Shown piece by piece: positions 1-7,828 of a DNA stretch of 64,000 nt (position 1 is its first letter; every line of letters begins with the position of its first letter). The stretch lies in NCBI RefSeq assembly GCF_020410765.1, contig NZ_CP084541.1, positions 4,607,001-4,671,000 on the forward strand, in the 5' to 3' direction. The translations under genes were made by a program, and so were the position numbers. Origin of the DNA: Streptomyces marincola (GTDB taxonomy: Bacteria > Actinomycetota > Actinomycetes > Streptomycetales > Streptomycetaceae). The notes below the pieces were generated by a model that was given only the letters and a program-made list of their open reading frames with translations, made no database searches and was not told the origin of the DNA.

Positions 1-19
1 GCTTCCGTCCCGCGTCGCG

Positions 20-1255
20 TCACCCTATGCCGCCGGCTCCCGGCGCCCGCCCGCCGACCGTCACGGTGAACGCGCCGTCCGCCACCCGGGCCCGCAGCAC
101 CTCGCCGTCCTTCACCTCGCCCGCCTCCCGCACCGCCGCCCCGTCCTCACGCTGGAGCACGGCGTAGCCCCGGCGCAGCGTCGCCGCCGGCGACAGCGCC
201 ACGACCCGCGCCCTGGTGTGCTCCACATCCGCGCGCGCCCGGTCCAGCAGATGCGCCAGCGTGCGCCGGGAGCGCCCGAGCAGCGCCGCAAGCTCCTCTG
301 CGCGACCATCCACCAATCGGTGCGGCTCGGCCAGCGCCGGGCGGCTGCGCGCCGCGGCGAGACCCCGCTCCTCCCGGTCGATCCGCGATGCGAGCACCCA
401 CCTGGCCCGGTCCCGCAGCTGCCGGACCCGCGCCAGCTCCTCGCCCACCTCGGGCACCACGCGCTTGGCCGCGTCCGTCGGCGTGGACGCCCGCACGTCC
501 GCGACCAGGTCCAGCAGCGGCGAGTCAGGCTCGTGCCCGATCGCGGACACCACGGGCGTGCCGCAGGCCGCGACGGCCCGCACCAGCGACTCGTCGGAGA
601 ACGGCAGCAGGTCCTCCACGCTGCCGCCGCCCCTGGCCACCACGATCACGTCCACCTCGGGGTCGGCGTCGAGATCGCGCAGCGCCTCGATCACCTGCGG
701 CACGGCGTGCACGCCCTGCACCGCCACGTTCCGCACCGCGAATCGGACGGCGGGCCAGCGCGACCGCGCGTTCCGCAGGACATCGCGCTCGGCCGCCGAC
801 GCCCGGCCCGTCACGAGCCCGACGCAGCCGGGCAGGAACGGCAGCCGCCGCTTGCGCGCGTCCGCGAACAGCCCCTCCGCGGTCAGGGTCCGCTTCAGCC
901 GCTCCAGGCGCACCAGCAGCTCGCCGACCCCCACAGGACGGATCTCCGCCGCCCGCAACGACAGCTCACCGCGCGGCGCGTACCACTCCGGCTTGGCCAG
1001 CACCACCACGCGGGCTCCCTCGCCCACGGCGTCCGCGACCCGGTCGAACACGGCCCGGTAGCAGGTGACGCGCACCGACACGTCGAGCGAGGGGTCCCGC
1101 AGGGTGAGGAAGACCACGCCGAGCCCGGGCCGGCGCGAGAGCTGGGTCACCTGACCCTCCACCCACACCGCGCCGAGCCGCGCGATCCACCCGCCGATCA
1201 GCCGGGACACCTCGCCGACCGGAATCGGCGCCTCCGCCGAGGTCTGTACAGCCAT
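20..1255 (-). CDS. xseA: Exodeoxyribonuclease VII large subunit
   Basis: Large subunit of exonuclease VII, which with the small subunit XseB degrades single-stranded DNA to short oligonucleotides in the cytoplasm. The 411-residue product opens with the OB-fold nucleic-acid-binding domain (IGGWIARLGAVWVEGQVTQL) and continues into the XseA catalytic domain (GLVTGRASAAERDVLRNARS, then VIVVARGGGSVEDLLPFSD and ISAIGHEPD), followed by a helical C-terminal part. Length and order match the family. I chose the ATG at 1255 (MAVQTSAEAP) over a start eight codons upstream, because this N-terminus is the usual one in related genes. It is divergent from ispH 61 bp away. xseB probably lies just beyond the left edge. 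Confidence 0.95.
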   Translation of the reverse strand: MAVQTSAEAPIPVGEVSRLIGGWIARLGAVWVEGQVTQLSRRPGLGVVFLTLRDPSLDVSVRVTCYRAVFDRVADAVGEGARVVVLAKPEWYAPRGELSLRAAEIRPVGVGELLVRLERLKRTLTAEGLFADARKRRLPFLPGCVGLVTGRASAAERDVLRNARSRWPAVRFAVRNVAVQGVHAVPQVIEALRDLDADPEVDVIVVARGGGSVEDLLPFSDESLVRAVAACGTPVVSAIGHEPDSPLLDLVADVRASTPTDAAKRVVPEVGEELARVRQLRDRARWVLASRIDREERGLAAARSRPALAEPHRLVDGRAEELAALLGRSRRTLAHLLDRARADVEHTRARVVALSPAATLRRGYAVLQREDGAAVREAGEVKDGEVLRARVADGAFTVTVGGRAPGAGGIG

Positions 1256-1304
1256 GCCGACCACGCTAGCGCCGAGCACCGACAGTCAGGTCCGGCCGCA
1301 CCCT

Positions 1305-1310
1305 TACGAT
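1305..1310 (+). promoter_or_regulatory. Candidate -10 box of ispH
   Basis: TACGAT lies six bases before the chosen ispH ATG, a spacing often seen for leaderless actinobacterial transcripts. No Shine-Dalgarno sequence is visible and no good -35 hexamer is present at the usual distance, so this is tentative. Confidence 0.35.
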
Positions 1311-1316
1311 GGGCCC

Positions 1317-2300
1317 ATGGCCAACGACACCGACCGCCGCCGTGTCCTGCTCGCCGCGCCCCGCGGATACTGCGCGGGAGTGGACCGCGCCGTCATAGCT
1401 GTCGAGCGCGCCCTCGAACAGTACGGCCCGCCCGTCTACGTCCGCCACGAGATCGTGCACAACAAGTACGTGGTCCGCACCCTGGAGAAGAAGGGCGCCG
1501 TCTTCGTCGAGGAGACCTCCGAGGTGCCGGAGGGCGAGATCGTCATCTTCTCCGCGCACGGCGTCTCGCCCGAGGTGCACAAGGAGGCGGAACGCGGGCG
1601 GCTCGCCACCATCGACGCGACCTGCCCGCTGGTCACCAAGGTCCACAAGGAGGCCGTCAGGTTCGCCAAGGAGGACTACGACATCCTCCTCATCGGGCAC
1701 GAGGGCCACGAGGAGGTCATCGGCACCAGCGGCGAGGCCCCCGAGCACATCACCCTGGTCGACGGCCCCGACGACGTCGCGGGCGTCGAGGTCCGCGACC
1801 CGTCCAAGGTCGTCTGGCTCTCCCAGACCACGCTGTCCGTCGACGAGACGATGGAGACCGTCGACGCGCTGAAGCAGCGCTTCCCGCAGCTGGTCAGCCC
1901 GCCGAGCGACGACATCTGCTACGCCACGCAGAACCGCCAGACCGCCATCAAGCAGGTCGCGGCCGACGCCGACCTCGTGCTCGTCGTCGGCTCGAAGAAC
2001 TCGTCGAACTCCGCCCGCATGGTCGAGGTCGCCCTGGGCGCGGGCGCGGGCGCGGCGTACCTCGTGGACAACGCCGAGGAGATCGACGAGGCGTGGCTCG
2101 ACGGAGTGGCCACCGTGGGTCTCTCGTCCGGCGCGTCCGTGCCCGAGGTCCTGGTCGACGGCGCGCTCGCCTGGCTCGCGGAACGGGGCTTCGAGGACGT
2201 GGAGGTCGTTCAGCCGATGCGGGAGCACATCCAGTTCTCGCTCCCGAAGGAACTGCGCCGCGATCTGCGCGCGGAGGCCGCGGCGAAGGTCCGCGACTGA
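1317..2300 (+). CDS. ispH: 4-hydroxy-3-methylbut-2-enyl diphosphate reductase (IspH/LytB)
   Basis: Last enzyme of the MEP isoprenoid pathway. It reduces HMBPP to IPP and DMAPP using a [4Fe-4S] cluster. The 327-residue protein starts MANDTDRRRVLLAAPRGYCAG, where the Cys of GYCAGV is the first cluster ligand. The second is in DATCPLV and the third in DDICYATQNRQ. The conserved SxN signature is visible as VGSKNSSNSARM. The start at 1317 follows a candidate -10 box closely, so the mRNA may be leaderless; an in-frame start upstream would add unrelated residues. It is divergent from xseA and convergent with the DUF6542 gene. Confidence 0.96.
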   Translation: MANDTDRRRVLLAAPRGYCAGVDRAVIAVERALEQYGPPVYVRHEIVHNKYVVRTLEKKGAVFVEETSEVPEGEIVIFSAHGVSPEVHKEAERGRLATIDATCPLVTKVHKEAVRFAKEDYDILLIGHEGHEEVIGTSGEAPEHITLVDGPDDVAGVEVRDPSKVVWLSQTTLSVDETMETVDALKQRFPQLVSPPSDDICYATQNRQTAIKQVAADADLVLVVGSKNSSNSARMVEVALGAGAGAAYLVDNAEEIDEAWLDGVATVGLSSGASVPEVLVDGALAWLAERGFEDVEVVQPMREHIQFSLPKELRRDLRAEAAAKVRD

Positions 2301-2339
2301 CGGAGGGCGCCCGCGAGGGGCCGGGGCGGTCCGGGGCGT

Positions 2340-2846
2340 TCAGCGGCCGGGCCGCCGGCCCCGCCCTGAGCCGCGCCGGCCGAACCTCCGGCGCAGCAGG
2401 TGGAGCCCTTTGCGCACCGCGGTGATCGCCACCGCGGCCAGTGTGCCGAGGAACACCCACGGCGCGCGCAGCGCCAGTTGCGCCACGGTGTCCGCAGGCC
2501 CGGCGGAGAGCAGGAGCCCCGCGGCGAACGCGATGGGTGCCGCGATCGGCGCGCAGACCAGGTCGGCGGGCCTGACCCAGACCGCGGCGGCGACCGACGC
2601 GGCGACGAACACCACCCCGTAGAGGGTGGGCGCGCCGCCCAGCAGGTGGCACAGCCGGCCCGCCGCCACCATGGTCACCGTGGCCAGCACACCGCAGCCG
2701 AGGCCCGTGAGCCGCGGCCGGGGAAGCCGCCGCCGCGGGCGCGGCCCCGGCCGTGCCGCCGGGTGGCCCGCCGGGCGGGGCACCCGCGTCCGCACCACGG
2801 CCGGCGGGCGCCGTGCGTGACGGGTTGTGTGCGTAGTGTGTTCCAC
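2340..2846 (-). CDS. DUF6542-type small membrane protein
   Basis: A 168-residue protein with a long basic Pro/Arg-rich N-terminus (about residues 1-45), three or four hydrophobic segments (LTGLGCGVLATVTMVAAGRL, then GVVFVAASVAAAVWV, then a segment near APIAAPIAFAAGLLL) and an Arg/Gly-rich tail. The VRPADLVCAPIAAPIAFA stretch is typical of the DUF6542 proteins found between ispH and ychF in Streptomyces. The function is unknown. The start is a GTG with no clear ribosome-binding site, so the N-terminus is uncertain. Confidence 0.7.
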   Translation of the reverse strand: MEHTTHTTRHARRPPAVVRTRVPRPAGHPAARPGPRPRRRLPRPRLTGLGCGVLATVTMVAAGRLCHLLGGAPTLYGVVFVAASVAAAVWVRPADLVCAPIAAPIAFAAGLLLSAGPADTVAQLALRAPWVFLGTLAAVAITAVRKGLHLLRRRFGRRGSGRGRRPGR

Positions 2847-2998
2847 GGTCCCACGGTAAGCCGGGGCCCGCGGGGTAGGAGGGCATGGACACGCCTGCGG
2901 CCCGTATGACTGTCCGCCCGGGCCGCCGGTGCGCCGTCGCGGCGCCCGTAGACTGGGAGACCGGCCCCAGCCCGCCTCTTCGTCCCGGGAAGTCTCAC

Positions 2999-4087
2999 GT
3001 GTCGCTCACGATCGGTATCGTCGGCCTGCCCAATGTCGGCAAGTCGACCCTCTTCAACGCCCTGACCAAGAACGACGTGCTCGCGGCCAACTATCCGTTC
3101 GCCACGATCGAGCCCAACATCGGCGTCGTGGGCGTCCCGGACGCGCGGCTCGCGCGGCTGGCGGAAGTCTTCGAGTCCCAGCGCGTCCTGCCGGCCACCG
3201 TCGACTTCGTCGACATCGCGGGCATCGTCCGCGGCGCGAGCGAGGGCGAGGGGCTGGGCAACAAGTTCCTGGCCAACATCCGTGAGTCGGACGCGATCTG
3301 CCAGGTCATCCGCGCCTTCCACGACGAGAACGTGGTGCACGTGGACGGCAAGGTCTCGCCCAAGAGCGACATCGAGACGATCGACACCGAACTGATCCTC
3401 GCCGACCTCCAGACCGTGGAGAAGGTGCTGCCCAGGCTCCAGAAGGAGGCCAGGATCAAGAAGGACAGGCAGCCGGTCGTCCAGGCCGTCGAGGAGGCCA
3501 AGGCCATCCTTGAGGAGGGCCGCACCCTGTTCTCCGCGGGCATCGCCCAGGGCACGGAACGTGCCGAGCCGCTGCACGAGCTGCACCTGCTGACCGTGAA
3601 GCCGTTCCTCTACGTGTTCAACGTGGACGAGGACGAGCTGGTCGACGAGGCGTTCAAGGAGGAGCAGCGCGCGCTGGTCGCCCCCGCGGAGGCGATCTTC
3701 CTGAACGCGAAGCTGGAGGCCGATCTGGCCGAGCTGGACGAGGACGAGGCGCTCGAACTGCTCCAGACCGTCGGGCAGACCGAACCCGGTCTCGCCACCC
3801 TGGCGCGCGTCGGCTTCGGCACCCTCGGCCTCCAGACGTACCTGACCGCGGGCCCCAAGGAAGCGCGGGCCTGGACGATCAAGAAGGGCGCCACCGCGCC
3901 CGAGGCGGCCGGAGTGATCCACACCGACTTCCAGAAGGGCTTCATCAAGGCCGAGGTGATCTCGTTCGACGACCTGATGGACGCCGGCTCGGTCGCCGAG
4001 GCCCGCGCCCGCGGAAAGGCGCGCATGGAGGGCAAGGACTACGTGATGCGCGACGGCGACGTGGTGGAGTTCCGCTTCAACGTGTAG
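2999..4087 (+). CDS. ychF: Redox-regulated ATPase YchF (Obg-like family)
   Basis: P-loop NTPase of the Obg/HflX group that hydrolyses ATP in preference to GTP and associates with ribosomes. The 362-residue product has G1 GLPNVGKST near the N-terminus, the Gly-rich switch region DIAGIVRGASEGEGLGNKFL, a coiled-coil middle and the C-terminal TGS-like domain (TYLTAGPKEARAWTIKKGAT), ending DGDVVEFRFNV as expected. The GTG at 2999 gives the canonical MSLTIGIVGLPNVGKST start and the family length. In-frame codons upstream encode non-conserved sequence. Confidence 0.95.
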   Translation: MSLTIGIVGLPNVGKSTLFNALTKNDVLAANYPFATIEPNIGVVGVPDARLARLAEVFESQRVLPATVDFVDIAGIVRGASEGEGLGNKFLANIRESDAICQVIRAFHDENVVHVDGKVSPKSDIETIDTELILADLQTVEKVLPRLQKEARIKKDRQPVVQAVEEAKAILEEGRTLFSAGIAQGTERAEPLHELHLLTVKPFLYVFNVDEDELVDEAFKEEQRALVAPAEAIFLNAKLEADLAELDEDEALELLQTVGQTEPGLATLARVGFGTLGLQTYLTAGPKEARAWTIKKGATAPEAAGVIHTDFQKGFIKAEVISFDDLMDAGSVAEARARGKARMEGKDYVMRDGDVVEFRFNV

Positions 4088-4134
4088 TCGCGTGCTCGCC
4101 GTACGTCAGGCCTTGAGTCGAAGGTGGACGTCGG

Positions 4135-4166
4135 AAGGGGTCGGGCTCTGTCGAGTCCGGCCCCTT
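4135..4166. terminator. Hairpin terminator between ychF and relE
   Basis: Arms of 14 nt (4135-4148 and 4153-4166) with two G-U pairs and a TGTC loop lie between the convergent ends of ychF and the toxin gene. It has no long T-tract, as is usual in Streptomyces, and could serve both directions. Confidence 0.6.
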
Positions 4167-4216
4167 GGCCGTCACCGTGCTGGATGGGTGACGTTCTGCC
4201 GTGTGGTCAGCGGCGA

Positions 4217-4480
4217 TCAGGTGTCGTAAACGGTGGACCGGTGTCCCACGTGAACGACCCAGACCACCAGTTCTCCGTTGTCGATGGTGTAGACGACGCG
4301 GTAGTCGCCGACGCGCAGGCGGCGCCGTTCGGGCTGGGACACGAGCGCGGTGGTGTTGAAGCCCAGGGGGTCGGTCTCCAACTCGGTCAGCTTGGCCAGG
4401 ATGCGCAGCGCCATGTCGCGGGGAATCTTCCGAAGCTCAGCCTGTGCCTCGGGGCGGAAGACGGTTCGGTACTCACTCAC
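4217..4480 (-). CDS. relE: RelE/ParE-family toxin
   Basis: An 87-residue basic protein with the RelE fold signature: FRPEAQAELRKIPRDMALRI in the first helices, then LRVGDYRVVYTIDNGELVVW and the final strand VHVGHRSTVYDT. RelE proteins are mRNA endonucleases that act at the ribosome. Length and key basic residues (R in LRVGDYR, K in LRKIP) are intact, so the toxin is probably active. The start is GTG at 4480 and overlaps the last 8 bases of the antitoxin gene, the usual antitoxin-first coupled order. Confidence 0.88.
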   Translation of the reverse strand: MSEYRTVFRPEAQAELRKIPRDMALRILAKLTELETDPLGFNTTALVSQPERRRLRVGDYRVVYTIDNGELVVWVVHVGHRSTVYDT

Positions 4481-4742
4481 CGCGTGCCAGTGTCTCCCTC
4501 ATGACGTCCTCGATCGGGACGCCAGGTGCGGGGTTGGCCATGCGCTCGTCGATGATGCGGTTGATCTCGCGCTCTTCCCACTCCTGGTACCTGCGCAGTA
4601 CCTCGATGGAGACGACGGCGGCGACTTCCTTGCCCCGGCGCGTGATCACTGTGGGTACGTCGTCGCGATCGGCGCGCTCCACGACCTCGGCGAGGTGGGC
4701 ACGCACATCGCGGATGGACTCTATGGGCAGCGGCTGCGTCAT
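4473..4742 (-). CDS. Phd/YefM-family antitoxin
   Basis: An 89-residue antitoxin paired with the downstream RelE toxin. The N-terminal DNA-binding part (MTQPLPIESIRDVRAHLAEV) and the VPTVITRRGKEVAAVVSIEV strand are typical of the Phd/YefM fold. The charged C-terminal half (YQEWEEREINRIIDERM) would wrap the toxin. I took the ATG at 4742; the reading frame continues upstream but into the divergent gene. The protein probably represses its own promoter in the 24 bp separating it from the divergent yefM-like gene. Confidence 0.85.
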   Translation of the reverse strand: MTQPLPIESIRDVRAHLAEVVERADRDDVPTVITRRGKEVAAVVSIEVLRRYQEWEEREINRIIDERMANPAPGVPIEDVMRETLARGE

Positions 4743-4766
4743 GCGCCCAAGCGTACCGAGTGACCC

Positions 4767-5052
4767 ATGTGTACACAACGCGTCCCAAGCGAGGCGCGTG
4801 AGGCTCTCTTCCCGTTGATCAAGAAGGTCAACGGCGATCACGTGGCCATCGAGATCGTCTCCGAGCACGGGAACGCCGTACTCGTCTCGGCTGAGGACTA
4901 CGCCGCCCTGCGTGAGGGCTCCTCCCTGTTGCGCTCGCCGGCGAACGCCCGCCGACTGCTAGGCGTACGAGAACGCGCTCGGTGGCATGGGGCTCTCCGC
5001 GCGAGAACTCATCGATTCCGACGCGCCGGGTGCCGAGAAGGGCGCCGAGTGA
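4767..5052 (+). pseudogene. yefM: YefM-family antitoxin, frameshifted
   Basis: The first 65 codons encode a clear YefM antitoxin (PSEAREALFPLIKKVNGDH, VAIEIVSEHGNAVLVSAEDY, then LLRSPANARRLL). One extra G at 4962/4963 shifts the frame. Removing it joins the expected tail AYENALGGMGLSARELID and a stop at 5050-5052 that overlaps the toxin start, giving a normal 94-residue antitoxin. As it stands, the frame runs on into the toxin and encodes a 194-residue antitoxin-toxin fusion without the antitoxin's neutralising tail. Either a real decay event or a sequencing error could explain it. The changed toxin C-terminus favours decay. Confidence 0.75.
4768..4777. promoter_or_regulatory. YefM-type operator palindrome with TGTACA core
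   Basis: TGTGTACACA is a perfect 10-bp palindrome with the TGTACA core reported for YefM operators. It overlaps the first codons of the yefM-like gene and lies in the shared control region of the two divergent toxin-antitoxin modules. Confidence 0.45.
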
Positions 5053-5351
5053 GGCTCGTCCTCGAAGGGGGCGGCTGGGAGGACTACACGTCCTGGCTCA
5101 GGAACGACCGCGAGGTGCTCGCCCGTATCAACAAGCTCATCGAGGACGTCCTGCGGGACCCGTTCACCGGGATGGGCCAACCCGAGCCGCTGAAGTACCA
5201 CCGGCCCGGGGCGTGGTCGCGGCGGATCGATGACGAACATCGCCTCGCCCGTCTCGTCACGGACCGGGAGATCATCATCATGGCCCGCGCGGCTCGCCGT
5301 GCGGTGGCCAGTGCGGGCCGGGTGGCCCGCGGCGGGTCGGCGGGGGCTTGA
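5049..5351 (+). CDS. yoeB: YoeB-like toxin with altered C-terminus (probably inactive)
   Basis: A 100-residue YoeB homologue starting at the GTG that overlaps the original antitoxin stop. YoeB is a ribosome-dependent mRNA endonuclease of about 84 residues whose catalytic set is Glu46, Arg65, His83 and the C-terminal Tyr84. Here Glu46 (QPEPLKYH) and Arg65 (DDEHRLARL) are present at the same positions, but residues 83-84 are Arg-Arg. The chain then continues for 16 low-complexity residues instead of ending in the usual RYHY. It therefore probably lacks RNase activity. It is also in frame with the frameshifted antitoxin and may only be made as a fusion. Confidence 0.75.
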   Translation: MRLVLEGGGWEDYTSWLRNDREVLARINKLIEDVLRDPFTGMGQPEPLKYHRPGAWSRRIDDEHRLARLVTDREIIIMARAARRAVASAGRVARGGSAGA

Positions 5352-5373
5352 GTCTCCACCGGCTGGAGGGTCG

Positions 5374-6315
5374 ATGGTGGACACCGTGAACGACGACACC
5401 GAGCTTTTCACCATCGGTGAGCTCGCCCGCCGCACCGGCCTTTCGGTGCGCACGATCCGGTTCTGGTCCGACAGCGGCCTCGTGGCCCCGGCCGATCGCT
5501 CGACGGGCGGCTACCGGCTCTACGACACCGGAGCCGTCGCCCGGCTCGAACTGGTCCGTACCCTGCGCGAGCTGGGCCTGGACCTGGCCATGGTGCGCCG
5601 GGTGCTGGCGCGGCAGGCCACGGTGCGCGACGTGGCGGCGGCCCATCTGCGCGCGCTGGACGCGGAGATCCGGATGCTCCAGGTGCGGCGCGCGGTGCTG
5701 CGGTGGGTCGTTCGAAGTGGCAGCACGACCGAGGAGCTGAGACTCATGAACAAACTGGCCCGGATGTCCGCCGAGGAACGGCAGCGGGTCATCGACGCGT
5801 TCGTCAGCGAGGTCTTCGAGGGAGTGGATCCGCACGCCCCCGGTGCCCACCTGGCCGAGGCGATGAGCGCCCTGCCGACGGAGCTGCCCGCCGACCCCGG
5901 CCCCGAACAGGTCGAAGCCTGGGTGGAGCTGGCCGAATTGGTCGGCGACGAGGGTTTCCGGCAGCGCACTCGCGAGATGGCCGTGGCCGGTGCCCGAGGC
6001 GGTGAGCAGCAGCCTCAGGGCCCCGACCCGGAGCGGATCGCGGAGCACGCCGGGGGCGCGGTGCGCGACGGCGTCGCCCCCGAGTCGGCGGCGGGCGGGG
6101 AGATTCTCGGCCGCCTCATCGGCCCGGAGCTGTCCGCGGAGGAACGGGTGGAGCTGGCGGACCGGTTGGCCACGTTCACCGACCGGCGGGTGGAACGGTA
6201 CTGGCACTTGCTCGGCGTGCTCCACGGCCGGCCGCCGATGCCGCCGCGGGTACCGGCGTTCGAATGGCTGATCGCCGCGCTCCGCGCCCACGCCCGGGAC
6301 GCCTCCGCGAGCTGA
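5374..6315 (+). CDS. MerR-family transcriptional regulator
   Basis: A 313-residue regulator with a MerR DNA-binding domain at residues 10-80 (FTIGELARRTGLSVRTIRFW, then GGYRLYDTGAVARLELVRTL) and a coiled dimerisation helix (IRMLQVRRAVLRWVVR). A long helical C-terminal region of about 200 residues (LTxLPTELPADPGPEQVEAW type) has no recognised ligand fold. The ATG at 5374 follows GGAGGG by only three bases, so the GTG at 5377 may be used instead. The ligand and targets cannot be told from sequence. The next gene downstream, an oxygenase 284 bp away, is a possible target. Confidence 0.85.
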   Translation: MVDTVNDDTELFTIGELARRTGLSVRTIRFWSDSGLVAPADRSTGGYRLYDTGAVARLELVRTLRELGLDLAMVRRVLARQATVRDVAAAHLRALDAEIRMLQVRRAVLRWVVRSGSTTEELRLMNKLARMSAEERQRVIDAFVSEVFEGVDPHAPGAHLAEAMSALPTELPADPGPEQVEAWVELAELVGDEGFRQRTREMAVAGARGGEQQPQGPDPERIAEHAGGAVRDGVAPESAAGGEILGRLIGPELSAEERVELADRLATFTDRRVERYWHLLGVLHGRPPMPPRVPAFEWLIAALRAHARDASAS

Positions 6316-6599
6316 CCATGACCGGTCGTGTGCGCGGGCCGTGTCGTCAAGGGAGATGTCGGATTCGCTCCTCTGCGTGAACGGTGCCGCGCGACCGCAT
6401 GGGTGGTGCCCGACGCAGTAAGGCAATGTGCGACAGGACGTCGGCGCCGCCGGCGTCGCGTGCTCCCCGCTCCCTCCCGCGAGTCGACGCCGCCCGTGGT
6501 CCACGCCGCGCGGGCCGCGGCTCGTCGCATGCCCGGCGTATCGCTCCGGGGGCCGCCGACCACCCGTTCTTCTCGCAGCGCTCATGGTGAGGAGCCCTC

Positions 6600-7784
6600 A
6601 TGGCCACTGCTTCCATCGGTGGGGACGCCGTCCTGCGCGCGGTCTCCGCCGCCGTTCCGCGACTTCGCGCCATCGGCGGGGAAGTCGAGGAGCGGCGCTG
6701 GCTGACCGACGAGAGCATCGCGTTGCTTGAGGAGGCCGGCGTGTTCCGCATCGTCACGCCGGTCCGCTTCGGGGGCCTTGAGCTTCCCCTGGCCGACCGC
6801 CTGCGCATCCTCGCCGAGGTCAGCCGCGGTTGCTCGTCGACGGGCTGGGCGGTGACGGTGTGGGTGTACACGACCTGGCTGGCGACCCTGTTCCCCGACG
6901 AGGTGCGGAAGGAGATCTTCGCCCGGCCCTCCGTGCGGGTGTCCGGGGTCGCCCCCGCCCCCAGGGGCTCGATCACGCCCGTGAGGGACGGGTTCGTGCT
7001 CAACGGCAGCTGGCGCTTCAACACCGGCTGCCGCGGCGCCGACTGGAACCTGATGTCGACTTCCCTTGAGCAGCCGGACGGCTCGCGCGAGACGGTGATC
7101 GCCGCCGTCCCGATGTCGGAGTTCTCCGTCGCCGACGACTGGCACACCTCCGCGGGCTGCGGCACCGGCAGCTCGACGTCCACGGCCGAGGACCTGTTCG
7201 TTCCGGCGCACCGGGTGGTGCCCGGCGGCGTCATGCGGGGGCTGGCGGTGCCGGGACGCGCGAGGGCCGCCGCCGTGGGCCGCGACTACGGTGTGACGCC
7301 CCTGATCGCCGCCAAGATGTCGGCGGCGTTCTTCGGCATCGCCCGGGGCGCGCTCGACCTGTTCCTCGCCGGCCCCGGCCACCCGGGCGGGGGCGCCGCC
7401 GCGCCGCGCGACGACCGGGCCGGGCACCCGTTGACGCAGATCCGGGTGGCCTCGGCCGCCCACCGGATCACAGCCGCCGGGGCCCTGATGGACCGCTGGG
7501 CCCCGGTGCTCCAGGCGCGGGCGGACGCCGGCGAGCAGCCGACACCGGAGGAGGCCGCGACGGTGCACGGCGAGGCGGTGTACGCGGCGCAGTTGGCCAG
7601 GGAGGCCGTGGAGATCCTCTACCGGGAGAGCGGCCCCTCGGTGATCCATCGCGACGTGCCGCTCCAGCGGTTCTTCCGCGACATCGAGGGTTTCGCGCTG
7701 CATCCCTTCTTCAGGGACGGCTTCGGGCCGGAGGTCCAGGGCCGGCTGCTGCTCGGACTCGGGCCCGACATGCCGCGCCCGTGA
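6600..7784 (+). CDS. Acyl-CoA dehydrogenase-fold flavin-dependent oxygenase
   Basis: A 394-residue protein of the acyl-CoA dehydrogenase superfamily, closest in feel to the oxygenase subunits of two-component flavin monooxygenases (HsaA/HpaB-C-like). These use reduced flavin delivered by a separate reductase. Visible landmarks are IVTPVRFGGLELPL near the N-terminus, CSSTGWAVTVWVYTTWLATL, the central beta region FVLNGSWRFNTGCRGADWNL and a helical C-terminus ending FFRDIEGFALHPFF. A good ribosome-binding site (GGTGAGGAG) precedes the ATG. No reductase gene is adjacent. The substrate is unknown, and an ordinary dehydrogenase role is not excluded. Confidence 0.75.
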   Translation: MATASIGGDAVLRAVSAAVPRLRAIGGEVEERRWLTDESIALLEEAGVFRIVTPVRFGGLELPLADRLRILAEVSRGCSSTGWAVTVWVYTTWLATLFPDEVRKEIFARPSVRVSGVAPAPRGSITPVRDGFVLNGSWRFNTGCRGADWNLMSTSLEQPDGSRETVIAAVPMSEFSVADDWHTSAGCGTGSSTSTAEDLFVPAHRVVPGGVMRGLAVPGRARAAAVGRDYGVTPLIAAKMSAAFFGIARGALDLFLAGPGHPGGGAAAPRDDRAGHPLTQIRVASAAHRITAAGALMDRWAPVLQARADAGEQPTPEEAATVHGEAVYAAQLAREAVEILYRESGPSVIHRDVPLQRFFRDIEGFALHPFFRDGFGPEVQGRLLLGLGPDMPRP

Positions 7785-7828
7785 CCGCGGCGACGGGCGG
7801 GCACGGGCCACCGGGACCGCCGCGGTCA
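7782..7828. terminator. Bidirectional hairpin containing both stop codons
   Basis: Perfect 11-nt arms (TGACCGCGGCG at 7782-7792 and its complement at 7818-7828) enclose a 25-nt loop. The left arm begins with the stop of the oxygenase gene and the right arm carries the stop of the convergent HEPN-like gene. Confidence 0.5.

Noticed and set aside
218..2425. A 735-codon plus-strand frame covering xseA and ispH
   Set aside because: It runs antisense to xseA and out of frame with ispH, and gives a His/Arg-rich, domain-free product.
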